Of a stretch of 64,000 bases of DNA, positions 44,701 to 64,000 are shown piece by piece. Below the pieces are notes generated by a model. The model saw nothing but the letters and a program-made list of their open reading frames with translations, ran no database searches and was not told the origin of the DNA. This stretch comes from Rallus limicola (taxonomy: Eukaryota > Chordata > Aves > Gruiformes > Rallidae): NCBI GenBank assembly GCA_022605955.1, contig JAKCOZ010000005.1, positions 48,609,762-48,673,761 on the forward strand, read 5' to 3'. The position numbers and the translations under genes were made by a program. Numbering within the stretch: the first letter of the stretch is position 1; every line of letters begins with the position of its first letter.

Positions 44701-47558
44701 AGTATTATTTGTGGTCTGTCTGCCCTTTTGAAACCAAGAATCTTCATTGTAAATCGGCTTTTGTTAATTCTTTGACTTTAGGCCATGTGTTTTCAATTGT
44801 AATTTATCAAAGGTTGTTTCCTCTGACAAGTTTTCCATACTTGCCAGCTAATCTACAAGATAAAACTACCTTTTGCTGTTACTGAGGTGGTTAGAATCCC
44901 AGCCAAAAATATATGGATCCCTCTGTTCGCGAAAGGCTTGTTTTCAGTTAATAGCCAGGAAGTCGAAGTTTCCTAGTGAGACAGGATTCTTTCAGGATCC
45001 AAGTCTGACTCCAAGGAATCTATTGTCATCTTCTTTCTGTTCTTCCCTTGGAAAAAGCAAAATTTAAGAGGGAGAAAACATTCTAAGTAGTAGCAGTTTG
45101 GCCAACTTGCTCAGTGTCTCAACTTAGGATTGCTTTAACTCCCTCATTCAGGTCACGTAGGAGGAATGTTTTAAGTCATGTTATTGTGAATGATGAAAGC
45201 AAAGTTAATTTTAATTCTACACAGAGAATATCACGGCTGATGGAATGGTGCAATAGTGTAGGTGGACTCGCATTCCTCCAACATTGGCCATAGCACACAG
45301 TACTTGAAACCATTCCAGATTCACTTTGTTCTCTTTACACAGAGTTTCTGCTTTGGAAGGCAATTTGATGCTTTTTAAACTACGCTTAGTAAAACAGAGG
45401 ATTTTCTTTCTCAGGCTCGTCAGAGCTATTCTTGAGGACAGGCTCCCTTTGCCTTTGATTTGGAGACCTTATCAAGGCACCTGAAATTGCTCCCTGTTCT
45501 GATGATGGGTTCAAGCTCTCAAAGTCAGTGTTAACACATTGTACTCTGAGTGTTCATTTGGATAGGAATTCTCTAAATTCATCTCTCCTTTAAGGCTATA
45601 ATTAGTGCACTGAGCAGGCCTGTGAGTCTGCCTTTCAGAGAACTGAGGTGTGTACCTTCCCTCTGTCTGCAGGGCTGAATTTGTTTGCCGGTGTCAGGGA
45701 CCTCTCAGATCATCTGACACCAGTTTGCAGTGTGAGAGGTGAGCTGTGTTTTGCAGAAACCCAATACCCTAAGACTTTGTGGGTTGAAACAACTTCACCT
45801 TTCAAAGATTGACCAGAATGATACAGCTCAGAATACAAATGCAACTTTTGCCTGAGTGGAATGTATTTACCAACCAGTCTTCTGTGGCACAGGTATCCTT
45901 GGGACACTAGGTGACTTTCAGATGACATTATCTGCTGTGGTCTGAGGAAGTGGTCACTCTACAGTTAGCATGGGTTTCTAAGAGGTTGCAGGAAGTGAAT
46001 AACTTTACCTTCATGACAATAGTTCAGCAGCCATAAAGGTAGAGATAAAAATCTGTCTTGGTTTTGTACATAGCTGTCAGTGTAAAAGTACCTGTTGCCT
46101 AATGTGTTTATCTCTTGTTTGTATTTTTGAAGTGATTTCTCAAGGTTTTGCAGTGGAATTTTGCCTCAGGCAAAAGTGATCTTTAATTTCAGTAGCATAC
46201 CTTAGAAGAAAATAGTCCCCAAAGCAAAAAGTATTCTTAGATGGCTTCTCGGTGACATCTCATCTTATCTTGTACCTAGAAGGGCTCAAAATAAATCTTG
46301 AATCTCAGTGTCAAAAAGCACCCATATCCATCATATAATTCTGTCATAAACCCAAGTGTTATACAGTGTGGTGTTCCCCTCTTACCTTCTCCATCATGAG
46401 GATCCATCCGTGTGTTTGTGCACTTGAATGTAGGGATATAAACTTGCTTCTTTAAGTCACCAACCCCAACATAATGTGATTACAAAGATAGCACAAAGCT
46501 GTGCTGGGAAACAGGAGCTGTGGTATGGGAAGGAGCGGTATTTACTGTTTGTTTGCGCCAAAAATTCAAGGGGAACTGAAAGCCCTTGCTTTGCACCAGT
46601 GAGGTATTATAATCAGCTGAGTTGCAGCATCTCGCCTTTTTGAGAGGCACCATCTCCTTGGCTTCAGTAGAATTTCTTCTGGTATGTTTAGTCTTTAATT
46701 TAGAAAGGAAAAATACCAATTGGCATGTAATTCTAGAAAGATTCCCATTTCCTGTTCTAACTTACCCTGTATCCAAATGGCATTGAGCTCAAGCTTGGAA
46801 TTACTCTTAATTGCCTCAGATCTTCAGGTCCAGACTAGTTACCATGATACTGAATTTCTCTTTTGATGATTTTGTGACACTTCTGGTTTGTTCTTTAATA
46901 TTTCTGTGCAGCCTTTACTGAAAAGGTGAGAACCAGTAAAGGAATGAACTTGCCCAGATTGTTGTACTGCAGCCAGTAGGTTTTTGTTGATGCATAAGTG
47001 ATCTGTGTTTTCATACCCATCAGGGAGTAAATTGATACAAATATCCAGTGAATTTCCAAAGGTGAACTTAGTTCTTCTAAAATCTATGTTGAATTACTTT
47101 TAATTTGCTCTGAAATCTCTGGTTTTAGAAGCATCTTCACAAACTGCCAGCGTCCAGTCAGTACTGTGTAATTTGTTGTGTAATTATACTGTGTAAATAT
47201 TATCTGTAGGCACACTGCTCTCTATCGGGGCACTGTCTGGAGTTGCAGCTTCCACTGTAATAAGCGTGACAGTTTTAATATCAAGCAGAAGACTAAATGA
47301 GCTTCTAGTCTTAGTATGCTTAATATACTAGGGTTTTTCCACTCTACTGTTTAGTTTGTTGCAGAAGTAAATTGCATTTCAGTTGTTAATTTCATGTGGT
47401 TTTAGTTAAATACAAGTACATCATTTGATGAAGAAACTGGAGTGGTTTCTGTGTGATTTTGAATGTTTTCCATTTCTGTTACTGGGTTTGACTATTGTGT
47501 AATGTAATAACACTGCACTGTTCATACAGAAAATACTGATTATGAACTCTTCCTTTAG
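41748..47558 (+). other. MARK3: MARK3 intron 2 (about 5.8 kb, phase 0)
   Basis: It begins GTAAAG and ends TTCCTTTAG. It holds a weak trace of an old antisense LINE at about 43530-43700. Otherwise it is unique A/T-rich sequence in which I see no gene. Open frames (for example 44229-44582) have no recognisable similarity. Confidence 0.93.
43530..43700 (-). mobile_element. Possible very old CR1/L3-like LINE remnant
   Basis: Phrases such as TGATACAGATATTGAACAAG, CATCCCTAGTC and CTAGTTCAATAATTTCCATG read like the antisense of the CR1/L3-type LINE RT region (the stretch usually following AATATTGAATAGGATTGG). The similarity is by eye, weak and broken by indels. Confidence 0.35.
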
Positions 47559-47612
47559 GTTGCCATAAAAATAATTGACAAAACACAGCTGAACCCAACT
47601 AGCCTACAAAAG
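47559..47612 (+). CDS. MARK3: MARK3 exon 3 (residues 82-99): ATP-lysine exon
   Basis: A 54-nt, 18-codon exon encoding VAIKIIDKTQLNPTSLQK, with codon boundaries on both sides (acceptor TCCTTTAG, donor GTAGGT). It carries the invariant lysine of the VAIK motif (K85 in MARK3 numbering), which anchors the ATP phosphates and pairs with the helix-C glutamate in exon 4. Its length is a multiple of three, so skipping it would keep the frame but remove the essential lysine and would yield a catalytically dead product. The residues agree with human MARK3. Confidence 0.97.
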
Positions 47613-50600
47613 GTAGGTTTTTATGTTTCATCTTCCGATTTTGTTCTGTCTTGTTTCGTTTCACCTCTTCCTTCCGTTAACCCGGAACACCCGTGCTGGA
47701 GACTCTGAACCGTCACATACCTTGCACACATCTGACTACTGTATTTAATAACTAGTTTTTAAAGAGATATTTTTGACATCCCTGCACAGTTGTTCAGGAT
47801 GAACTTGTACAGAGTTGTAAACTGAGAAAACAGTGGTATCAGCCACTTCCTTTGTCTCCCAACCATAGCTAACTGTAGAGAGGACGTTCGTGGTTTGGTG
47901 TCATGCCCTCATGTCTCCGTGCTGGTCATTTTGCTGAACTTACAAATACAAAGCTTATGTTCTGTCCTCTTAAACTGGCCTTGAAAATACTGCCTCCAGA
48001 CTGAAGGCTGAGCAGTATCTATGCTTTTCACGTAGTTTGCAGCAGGAAAGGTGATGCAGTTTTATGGAACAAATTGGGGCATGGCTATTCTGGTTTCTTC
48101 CCTCCAGCCTCAAATGTTTAATGTGCTGTTACAGTTGTATCGCCTTATCTATTTCAGTAAGTAGTGATAAACCCTACTCTTTCATCAAGCAAACCAGTCT
48201 GCTTTGGAGTGCCTGCAGGAAGTACATTTAAATGTCACTTTTACCTCGGACTTTTCTCTGTCCTTTTAAGTGCTGCAGTCAAAGGCTTTTATTTACTTTT
48301 GAATACTTTGATAAAAAAGCTCCTTGCAGTATTTCTGTTTGAACGAGAGGATACCCAGAACTTACTTGCAAACAAAATGAAATAGCATAACCAGAGTAAA
48401 CTGGAGAATATACTCATTGGTTTTTATGCAAATACTAAAAAAGATCACATGACAAGATGTTTTTATCAAAATTAATGGTGCAAAAGTAAATTGGAAAAAC
48501 ACACAAGTTCTTACATTGTATGGCTTACTTGAGAGGTAAAGAATAACCTATAGAAGAAAAGCTTCATCATCTGAGCAGGTAGCAACTGCCTGCTTAGTCC
48601 GTAGACTGGCTACAAGTAGATAACATGGTTCTGGTTTTCTCAGAATATTTTTTTATCTTAATGCCTGAGATCATTGGTAATTTCTGGGCACGCAGGGATG
48701 AGATGAAATGCAAGTTAGGTAATGTGGTAGATCAGATAAAGCTGATTGTGTGGTAGATCTGTGCAACTTGGAATAGCTGAAAAATACTCTTACACTTGGA
48801 AGAAAAACAAAAACTCTGTGATATGAAAGGGGAGGGGACAAGGCATGGGAAAAATGGTCAGAGAAAAGTAGAGAGGCCAGGCTTTCAGACAAAAATATAA
48901 AGTCTTTATCCCTCAGGTGGTGTTATCTTGAGATTGGGCTCATATTAAGGTGCTAGCTTGAGCTCATATTAAGGTACAAAGCAAACCTTTCATGCATGGC
49001 AAAGCCACAAGCTGGAAGTGTGCTTGGTGGCCTTTTGGTTCCTGGGTTTCAGCCTGCTCAGTGTTTGCTTGTGACTCCTTTGTAACTTCATTTTTATTTA
49101 CAATTTAATAAATTAGAATATAAAGTGTGGTTTGTAAGTCGATCTCATCTACCACTGGGATTCTTAAATGTGAGTCTGGAAGATTAGTACAAAATAACAG
49201 GGTAGAAATCGGATTGAATTTGGGGGGTGAGATTGCTGATGTCCTCTCCTCTCAAAGTTCATTTGTTATGTGAGATTTACCAAGATATGTCAGTGTTTTC
49301 AATTCAGAAATTGAAAGTAATTTTCTGCTTGTCATAGTAAGCAGAGTGAATGCACAATACTTACCAGCTTTGCTTGATGGTGGCTTTTTTTGCAACCCCT
49401 TGCCCCTTTTACTCCAGCACCCCTTGGTGCATTTGAAGCCAGCTGTGCACATGACCTGTAGATGCAGGGGAAGCTAAGATGGAAGTGCTTCTGATTTTGT
49501 ACTTCTGGAGAGAGCGATAAAATATTTGAGGTATGGTGGGGAGGGAAGGGTTATGCTGAGAAAAGGGTGTGGTACATTGTGTCTCAGCTGTGGTGTAGCT
49601 GCATACCCTGGTCATCCATAGGTGGGGAGACAAAGGGTGATTAAGGCTGCTGGTTCTGATTTCTTTTTATGACACCTTCCACACCAGTACTTCAGCTGCC
49701 AGAAAGATGTTAATTTTGTTAAGGACTTGGTTTGCTTTCTGGGGCTGTCATTCTCAGTGTGCCCTCCCAGTGAGCTGGCGTCAGCTGCAGTCCTCACAGC
49801 TCTGTATTGAGCAGTACAGCGCTCGAAGAGTCAGGTTTCTTGTCTGCTGCTGAGGAAGTCTGTGGTAGCTGCACACAGCTACTCCTAACTGTTCTAAAAC
49901 CTAATGACTACTCCGCTGCTCTTGCTTAGTGAAGAGGAAACTGTAACTGGTACTTCCCTGCTTTGAAAGAAAAGGGAATTCTTAGAGATTTTTCCCATGC
50001 TGGTGGTGTTAGTCATAATCACTGTTCTCCACAAATATACTTGTGTACCCGGTTCCAGTGAATATTGATCTCACTGGAAACAAGAGCTGATGCTACTGTA
50101 GTTCACTTCCTCCTATACCAAGAAGAAACTAATTTGGTTTTTTGGTCTCTTGAATTAGCACTGCCATTAAATGCACTTTTTTTTTCAAAGCCCATGTAAT
50201 AGCACTAAGTCACTTCTCATTTTCCTTTTTTAGAACTTGGCTTCTCAGCCAAATATTTTTGTTCATTATGTGCAGATGTTTTGCCACTTGTTTGGACCAT
50301 TTTGTTGTTAAAGGTTTTTAGAGTCCTCAAACATCACTTTAAATATGGATCGTGTCCTTTCTGACCATGGGTCAATCAGGATTTTAAAAACAGCAAGGAA
50401 AGGATGAGAACTTAAAATGCCCAGGCTTCTCTGTTTATAGCAGGGGGTTTTTTTTCTGTTTCAAGTTGTCCTTTGTTTGAGGCAAACTGTATTGTGTAAA
50501 GGCTTCCTGCTTGAGGCTCCATATTATATATAGGGGATATTTCAGTGAGCAGTTATCCGGGTAGCCTATTACACAGGTAAAGCTTGAGCTGGCTTGGGAC

Positions 50601-51398
50601 AACATATCATGAAAAGACCCCTGCTTTGGGGAAAAGGGGAACCAGGATGTGTTGGTGCCCTGTGTCTGACTTGCTGTTTAGCAAATTTTTTTTGTATTTT
50701 TAGAAATATTTTTTTACTTAAAATCTTGCAGTAGGTAGTGCAGGAAGACTTCCTATTTGTCCTTCAGTGTGCTTAGAGTTGTCTTAAAAGATGGGTCCTC
50801 TTTTTCCCCCACTCCCTTGTTTCAGATGTGTCAGCATAATAAAATTCAAGATTATTACTCAGCATGTATATCTGCTTCCATTGCTGGTTTGTTAGGAGTT
50901 TTTCTCCCCTCAGTTTGTCAGCTAGCAGCATTAATTAAATGTAATTCTTTTTCCATATCTTAACATGGCTCACAGTCAAAGGACCAGACCACAACAAAGC
51001 TGAAAGCCATTTGTTTGGCAGACTAAGGATGTTTGTCTCTGCTTAGAAACATTTAGGGAGCTCCTGTTGACGGAAAATGAGCTATTCAACAAGTTGGGAG
51101 TAATTTTTAATCTCTGTATTAGAAATCAAACTCGTACACACTATTTTCAGTTGATTTTCTGCCTTTATGGTCTCATTATTACAAGTTTTAAAACTAAAAA
51201 AAAAAAAAAAAAATCCCCCCTCTTTTTCTTCATTGAGAAGCTTCATATTATGTCTTCTGATGCACGCCATCTGCATTCCTGGGCCAGAGAACCTCCGATG
51301 TGTGGGCTTTTATACCTGGCTCTTTGCAGTTAATTCTACTGTGTAATCATGATTGTTACTTCATTTGCTAGAACTTGATGCACATATTTTCATTGAAA

Positions 51399-52077
51399 CA
51401 CAGAAAGGTTTGGAAGTAACCTCAAAGCTCATGTAGTTCCACCCTCCTGCCCTGAGCAGGGACACCCTCCACTAGCCCAGGTTGCCCAAAGACCCCTCCA
51501 ACCTGGCCTTGAACCCTGCCAGGGAGGGGGCAGCCACAGCTTCTCTGGGCAGCCTGTGCCAGGGCCTCACCGTCCTCACAGGGAAGGATTTTTTTCCTGA
51601 TATCTAATCTAAATATCCTCTCCTTCAGCTTAAGGCCATTGCCCCTTGTCCTATCACTCCAGCCCCTCTCAGCTTTCCTGTAGCCCCTTCAAGTACTGGA
51701 AGGCTACAGTAAGGTCTCCCCAGAGCCATTTCTTCTCCAGACTCAACAAGCCCAACTCTCTCAGCCTGTCTTTAGAGGAGAGGTGCTTTGTGGCCTTCTC
51801 TGGGCTCGCTCCAGCAGTTCCATGTTGTTATGTTGGGACTCCTGGAGCTATACACTGCACTTCAGTAGGGTCTCTTGAGGGAGGAGTAGGAGAAACCTGT
51901 CCTTTGACCTGCTGGTCACATTGCTTTTGATGCACACCAGGATACAATTGGCTTTCTGGGTTGCAAACGCATATTGCAGGCTCATGTTAAGATTCTCACC
52001 CCCAAGTCCTTTCAGGGCTGATCTCAGTCCATTTTCTACCCAGCCTGCAGTTGTGTTTAGGATTGCCCCAAATTCCA
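51399..52077 (-). mobile_element. CR1 LINE fragment, about 680 bp of the 3' part
   Basis: Read on the minus strand it is a classical avian CR1 3' end. On the + strand it starts with CACAGAAAGGTTTGGAAG, continues with the hallmark phrases CCCTGCCAGGGAGG, GGCAGCCTGTGCCAGGG and TAAGGCCATTGCCCCTTGTC, and reaches GTGTTTAGGATTGCCCC. It includes part of the ORF2 C-terminus and the 3'UTR. Stops and indels show it is dead. It is the least diverged CR1 in the window. Confidence 0.94.
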
Positions 52078-54240
52078 TTTTTGGGAAAGAAATCAAGGGA
52101 AGTTTTTTTCAGCATATTGTGTGAAGATCACATGATGTTCTATGTTTTATTATATTCCATTTCTGATAGAGGAATACAGTGTCAGGCTTTTGCAGATACC
52201 TCCGTGGAAGTTCCTGTCTGTGTCAAAATGCCAAACATAACATTTAAACTGACTAGAAGAGGAGCACAATCTGAAGGGCATTCAACTAAAATTCTAGTAA
52301 AGAATTTGGTGTTGTTTGTATGCTGTTCTCAAGTATTTTTATTTTGAACTTCCTCTGAGACAAAATAAATCTTTTTTTTAAAAAGCTTGTTTCTAGTCCT
52401 AGCTTCAGCAAATGGCTCATCTGTAGAAGCTACTTTTTTATGAGCTTCAGGTTATTAATGCAGAGTAGTTGTGTTGTGGGCCAATGATATATTTAGAGCA
52501 GCCCAAAATGTGGTATAAGCTTGTCTTTATCACATTAGACCATCAAAATGTGCAGTGGAGCAAGTAGCTAGCTCCAGCCAAGTCAGCACACTTTTATGTA
52601 AAAAAAAAAGTTTTAGATTAATATATTAATTTATATGATCATACTATGAATTGTAGCCTTTCTCTTACTTTCTTACTCTGTATTGCCCTAGGTTAACTTG
52701 TTTGGTGGCACCAATTATGACTTTGCCTGTATTCCCATGCTTAATTCTGTGAAGGTGGTTTTTTTTTAGGTGAGTGAGGTGATGATAAATAGGCTAACAG
52801 CTGAATAACAGCCAAGGTCTTCATCTGTGGAGTTGCCCCTGGTAAGAGCCTGACCCAGTAGGTTTTATCTGAGCGTCAGGGATGGGGGTATCAGCAATCA
52901 ATTGAGTGAATTAAGCAAACCGCCTTCAAAACTTTAAAAGCTGACCAGAGGCTTTCAGTTATATAAGCTGTGATTAAAAGTGTTAATGGAGTATTCAGGA
53001 TATATCAGACACCAGTTCAGCTGAACTGAATGAAAAATAAGTTAAAAAAAAAAAAAAGCTATAGATTCAACTGCTTTTAAGTTTCTGATGATGAGAGTTA
53101 GTGAAGTAGCCTGCAGTGTCAATTTATATATGAAAAAGCTCCAGAAATAACAGGGTGGGTTTTTTTTTTTTTTTTTAAAAGGGGATGTGCAATTCACTGA
53201 ACTCTGGGAGAGAAAAAGAAAACAGACATGACTAGTTTTTGAAATTGTTTTGCATGGCCAGAAATTTACTTGATCAGTCAATCCTAATTGCATCTAAGTG
53301 GCTTGTCATCTGGCAAAATGTCAGAGACAGAACTGGATAATGATAAGAAGATAATTAAAAGCATTAAGAGGGAGAGAAGCCCTGTTCAGCAGTGCAGTGA
53401 GGATTGCTCCCCAAATCTTAGCCTTTACAGAAACAGCAGAAAGCAGAGAGTGTTTGGAACAACTGGTCTGAAGTTGACAAACACCCCTTTTATTTATTTA
53501 GTTATTTTAATTCCACCCCTTTATGAGGTTTTTTTATTAAAAGACATAAAGGCACAAGGATTTTGTTTTGTTGTCCTTGTTTTCCATTTCAAGAGTTTCA
53601 CTCTTCTTTTCTTTTGCTTTTATTGAGCAAGTACACCTACAGATTTTTGAGTCATTAGTAATACACAGAGAAGTATTAAATGTCTTCACTTATCTGAAAT
53701 CTGACCTGAGGCCAATCTTGCAGCAGCATTTCTTGCTTCCTTATGGTTAATAACAGTGTTGTTATCTCTTATTACAAAACGTTTTTCTCCCATGGCTGTG
53801 TTTCCTGCAGAGCTGTGGGCTTTTTGTTCAGCTTCAATCTCTTTACATTAAGTACGATCTGTTATGTTACTGGTCTTCCCGTAGAAGCTGGTGTTAGGTT
53901 TATAGTAAAACCACTTAATTACTCCCACTTTTTGAAGCATGCTGTTAGAAAATAATCAAGGCTTAAGAATGTGAGCCCACTGGAGTCTTGGGAAGCATGG
54001 GGGAGCTGCACAGGGAGAACAGCTCTCTGCACTTGATTGCCTTCTAGCATGCTGCCTAAAAAGACAATTCTTGGGGTTCTCAAAAAAAAAAAAAAGTATT
54101 TGCACTTCAGGGTTTTTTGTAATAATTTTTTATCTTGGGTCTTTTCTGGGAGAATTGGGAATATTTTTACTTCATTTGCTATTATCTGTTCAAAGCAATG
54201 CTTTGTATTGCAGTAACGTCTGTGGCACTTAAAGGTTTAT

Positions 54241-54376
54241 CATAGAATCACTTAAGTTATAAAAGACCTTTAAGATTGAGGCCAGCTGTTAACCTCATGC
54301 TGCCAACTCCACTAGCCATGTCTGTAAGCGTCACAACTACACATCTTTTAAACACCTTCAGGAAATGATGAACATC
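54241..54376 (-). mobile_element. CR1 LINE 3'-end fragment
   Basis: It begins CATAGAATCAC (reverse complement of the ATTCTATG terminal repeat), followed by AAAAGACCTTTAAGATTGAGGCCAGC and the CCATGTCTGTAAGCG-CACAACTACACATCTTTTAAA block seen in one class of avian CR1 3' ends. About 135 bp, moderately diverged. Confidence 0.8.
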
Positions 54377-55717
54377 TTAATTGTATTTTTCAGAACAGAG
54401 TTTTCAGAGGTGAAAATAATATTAACAGCAGATCAGTAATAGGTTTTGCTTTCATTTGTTAATGTCACTCCGTTATTACCATCCAGTTGCAGGAGGACAG
54501 TGTTTACTCTCTGTCACAGGCAAAGTTGAAACTATTTGGAAGTAACTACTAAAGCAAGACCCTCTTCATGCAGTGATTGGTGTTGGGGCGGGGAGTAAGA
54601 TCCTTATAAGTCAGTATATGCTCTCTGGATATGGCACTGTTGATCTGACGTCATCCTGCAGCTTGAAATGGGCAGCTGTACTCCCTCACCACCCATCCTG
54701 CCAAAATAGATGTGCTGGAGTGAGAAAGGGAGCAGTAAGAAAAAGCTTGGAGATGGAGTGGTTTTATTTGGGGGAGTTGGGTTCTGTGAGATTTGCTGTC
54801 GAATCATTCCTGGATGAGGAATGGCAGCCTGCAATAGCACCAAGGTGGATGGTGAAGAGGGTGAGAGCAGGCTGATCCCTTTGAGACTGTACCCCTGAAG
54901 TAATGGTGTTTCTTCTCTCTGCTGGGGATTGTTCAATCAGGAAAACACCGTTTGTGTTCTGCCCTACTAATTTTGGCAAGTACATTGTGTGTTGTACTGG
55001 CCAAGCAGGCTTGGAGGCTGGATGTCTGGCAGCAAGAATCAGTAGAGCTGTGATGACAAACGCAGGACTAAATGCTGCTGTGCCTCAATTGCTGTGCAGG
55101 AATGCTTATGAAGGGTCAAGGGGGAGCCTGGCCAGCCTGTCTCTCCTTAAACATTCCTCCTTGCTGGCATAGTTGGATAACACACGTTTTTGTGCAACAG
55201 AAGCAGCTGATTTTTCACTTGTGAGTTCCTGTTGTAGCACAGTAAGGCCATGGGTTTAACAAAGTACTGAAGTGTGATGGATTCATACTGGTAATGTAGT
55301 GCCATGGACTTCAAAAGGTGCTTTGAAAGGAGTTCATGCAACTTTGGAGACAGTATTTTCTGTGATGGAGCGAAACATTGTGTGAGATGTACTGGTCAGC
55401 AAGCCACTGCATGGGATCATAATGATCTTCTGTCCTCAAAAGTCTGTGAATCACAGAGCTAAGGTCACTTATGCTTGGGCTATCTGGAGTGCTCTGTGGG
55501 TGTTTTCAGGGTTTTGAGGGTTAGTTTGTTTGGGGATAGTGTTAAAAGAAGTTGGCATTGAACTCTTCCCTCCAGTAAGTACTTACTTGATGAACTTCAT
55601 CGAAATGCTATTAGTAATGTTTGTACTTTGTGTTTAAAAAGGTATATCAAAATGATCAGGCATTAGGAAGAGTGGCTGTTACCCATTTCACTAATTTATG
55701 TTTTCTGTTTATTTCAG

Positions 55718-55766
55718 CTTTTTAGAGAAGTAAGAATAATGAAGATATTAAATCATCCAAATATAG
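55718..55766 (+). CDS. MARK3: MARK3 exon 4 (residues 100-115 and first base of 116): helix C
   Basis: A 49-nt exon encoding LFREVRIMKILNHPNI plus the first base of Val116 (acceptor TTATTTCAG, donor GTACCT). It forms kinase helix C. The glutamate of FREV (residue 103) is the conserved partner of K85. HPNI is the usual loop between helix C and strand beta-4. It ends in phase 1 and joins exon 5, which starts TG AAG, to give Val-Lys-Leu-Phe as in human MARK3. The donor is weaker than the others, because position +4 is C rather than A. Confidence 0.96.
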
Positions 55767-56490
55767 GTACCTTGTTTCTTTCCTATAATTCCAAACTCTG
55801 GAGAAATGTTAGCTTTTTCATTGTTAAAGTTGTTGTGGTATGAGTCTAAAAGATGATTCTTCACTAGGGTATTGATTTACTATAAAGTAGCAGTAACAAA
55901 TGCTTTGTCAGAGCTGTGTATTGGAGAGAAAAAAAAAAAGACCTGAAAGCATACACAAAGCCCTCAACATTTTGATACCTTTGAACAAACTGTTACTTGC
56001 ATAGCTAATTGATAATTTTGCTTATTTTGAGTATAACATTGATTTTGATGGAACTCAGGCTCTCATTAAAAATTAATATATACCAAACCCAAGCAGCGGC
56101 CAGGAAATTGTTCAGGATTATCCATATCAGTGATGTAATATTGTTACAGGACTGCTGGCAAGCTGACTCATTTGTCACCATGTATGCCAGTTCAGTGCAT
56201 AAAAATGGCTATTGCTGATGCTCAAATCTGTGGAAGTTCTGCTTAATTTAATTCCTTTTCCCTTGTGACAGAAGCAAAGTATTGTTTCTTCAGAAAATTA
56301 CATTCTGTATGAGATGACCAAATGCTTTTTGTTTTGGAACATTAGATGGAAAAAGCTTCTTTCAAGTCATAGGCAGATATTGTCAAGCAGATGGGTTTTG
56401 TTTGGTTTGTTTTGTGACAGAATTCTCTGTGGGGTTAACATAATACTTCTGCGACTAGTTAACTGATTAATAAATGGCTTTCTTTTCTAG
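55767..56490 (+). other. MARK3: MARK3 intron 4 (724 bp, phase 1)
   Basis: It begins GTACCT and ends CTTTCTTTTCTAG. It is the shortest intron in the window. It has no recognisable repeat, only A/T-rich unique sequence. Confidence 0.94.
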
Positions 56491-56556
56491 TGAAGCTATT
56501 TGAAGTCATTGAGACTGAAAAAACTCTCTATTTAATAATGGAATATGCAAGTGGGG
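56491..56556 (+). CDS. MARK3: MARK3 exon 5 (residues 116-138, split ends): strands beta-4/beta-5 and hinge
   Basis: A 66-nt exon that completes Val116, encodes [21 protein letters not shown] and ends with the first base of Gly138 (acceptor TTTTCTAG, donor GTAAGT). It contains the gatekeeper Met132 and the hinge EYASGG that contacts the adenine ring. The isoleucine in YLIMEY agrees with MARK3, where MARK1 has valine. It is 22 codons long overall, so skipping would keep the frame but delete the hinge. The frame runs open past the donor into the intron to 56672, which does not indicate coding. Confidence 0.97.

Positions 56557-64000
<7,444 letters not shown>

Larger units (their letters stand above)
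47613..55717 (+). other. MARK3: MARK3 intron 3 (about 8.1 kb, phase 0)
   Basis: It begins GTAGGT and ends TTATTTCAG. It carries a 680-bp CR1 copy (51399-52077, minus), a CR1 3' fragment (54241-54376, minus), and A- or T-runs at 51196-51212 and 53159-53176. No additional exon is recognised. Confidence 0.93.

Noticed and set aside
48930..48976. CTCATATTAAGGT repeated twice
   Set aside because: A short, imperfectly spaced direct repeat with no further structure. Treated as chance slippage.

Overview
The window is vertebrate nuclear DNA, almost certainly from a bird. It shows long introns with GT-AG splice sites, CpG islands, simple-sequence arrays, and scattered CR1 LINE fragments. The CR1 3' ends carry the short ATTCTATG-type terminal repeat typical of avian CR1. 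No bacterial or viral gene organisation is visible. Nearly all open reading frames away from the kinase exons are chance frames.

The one gene that can be identified is MARK3 (microtubule-affinity-regulating kinase 3, Par-1/C-TAK1 family), on the + strand. Its CpG-island promoter and 5'UTR lie at about 27.6-29.0 kb, and the first six coding exons are 28807-28857, 41556-41747, 47559-47612, 55718-55766, 56491-56556 and 59016-59086. Together they make 483 nt = 161 codons in continuous frame: the N-terminal leader, the ATP-binding glycine loop, the AIK lysine, the helix-C glutamate, the hinge and the start of the C-lobe. Catalytic loop, DFG, activation loop, UBA and KA1 regions must lie beyond position 64000, because the window ends inside intron 6. 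The leader and the exon 2 sequence separate it from MARK1, MARK2 and MARK4.

Region by region: 1-27.6 kb is the upstream intergenic flank, with no recognisable protein-coding exon. It holds an orphan CpG island (about 5.59-6.05 kb) that ends in a long (GGGAAA)n array, a (CTTCC)n array, a (TG)20 microsatellite, an old CR1 copy (about 21.4-22.95 kb), a CR1 3' end (about 26.05-26.2 kb), and several unique A/T-rich segments that look like candidate conserved regulatory elements. 27.6-29.0 kb is the MARK3 promoter, 5'UTR and exon 1. 29-64 kb is MARK3 introns and exons 2-6, with a CR1 copy on the minus strand at 51.4-52.1 kb, another at 54.24-54.38 kb, homopolymer runs and two recent-looking perfect tandem duplications at about 36.8 and 37.4 kb. 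The left flank looks more GC-rich than the introns.

No new biochemical system is evident. The points most worth checking are the uORF that stops one base before the MARK3 start codon, the orphan CpG island with its G-quadruplex-prone array, and the candidate regulatory elements.
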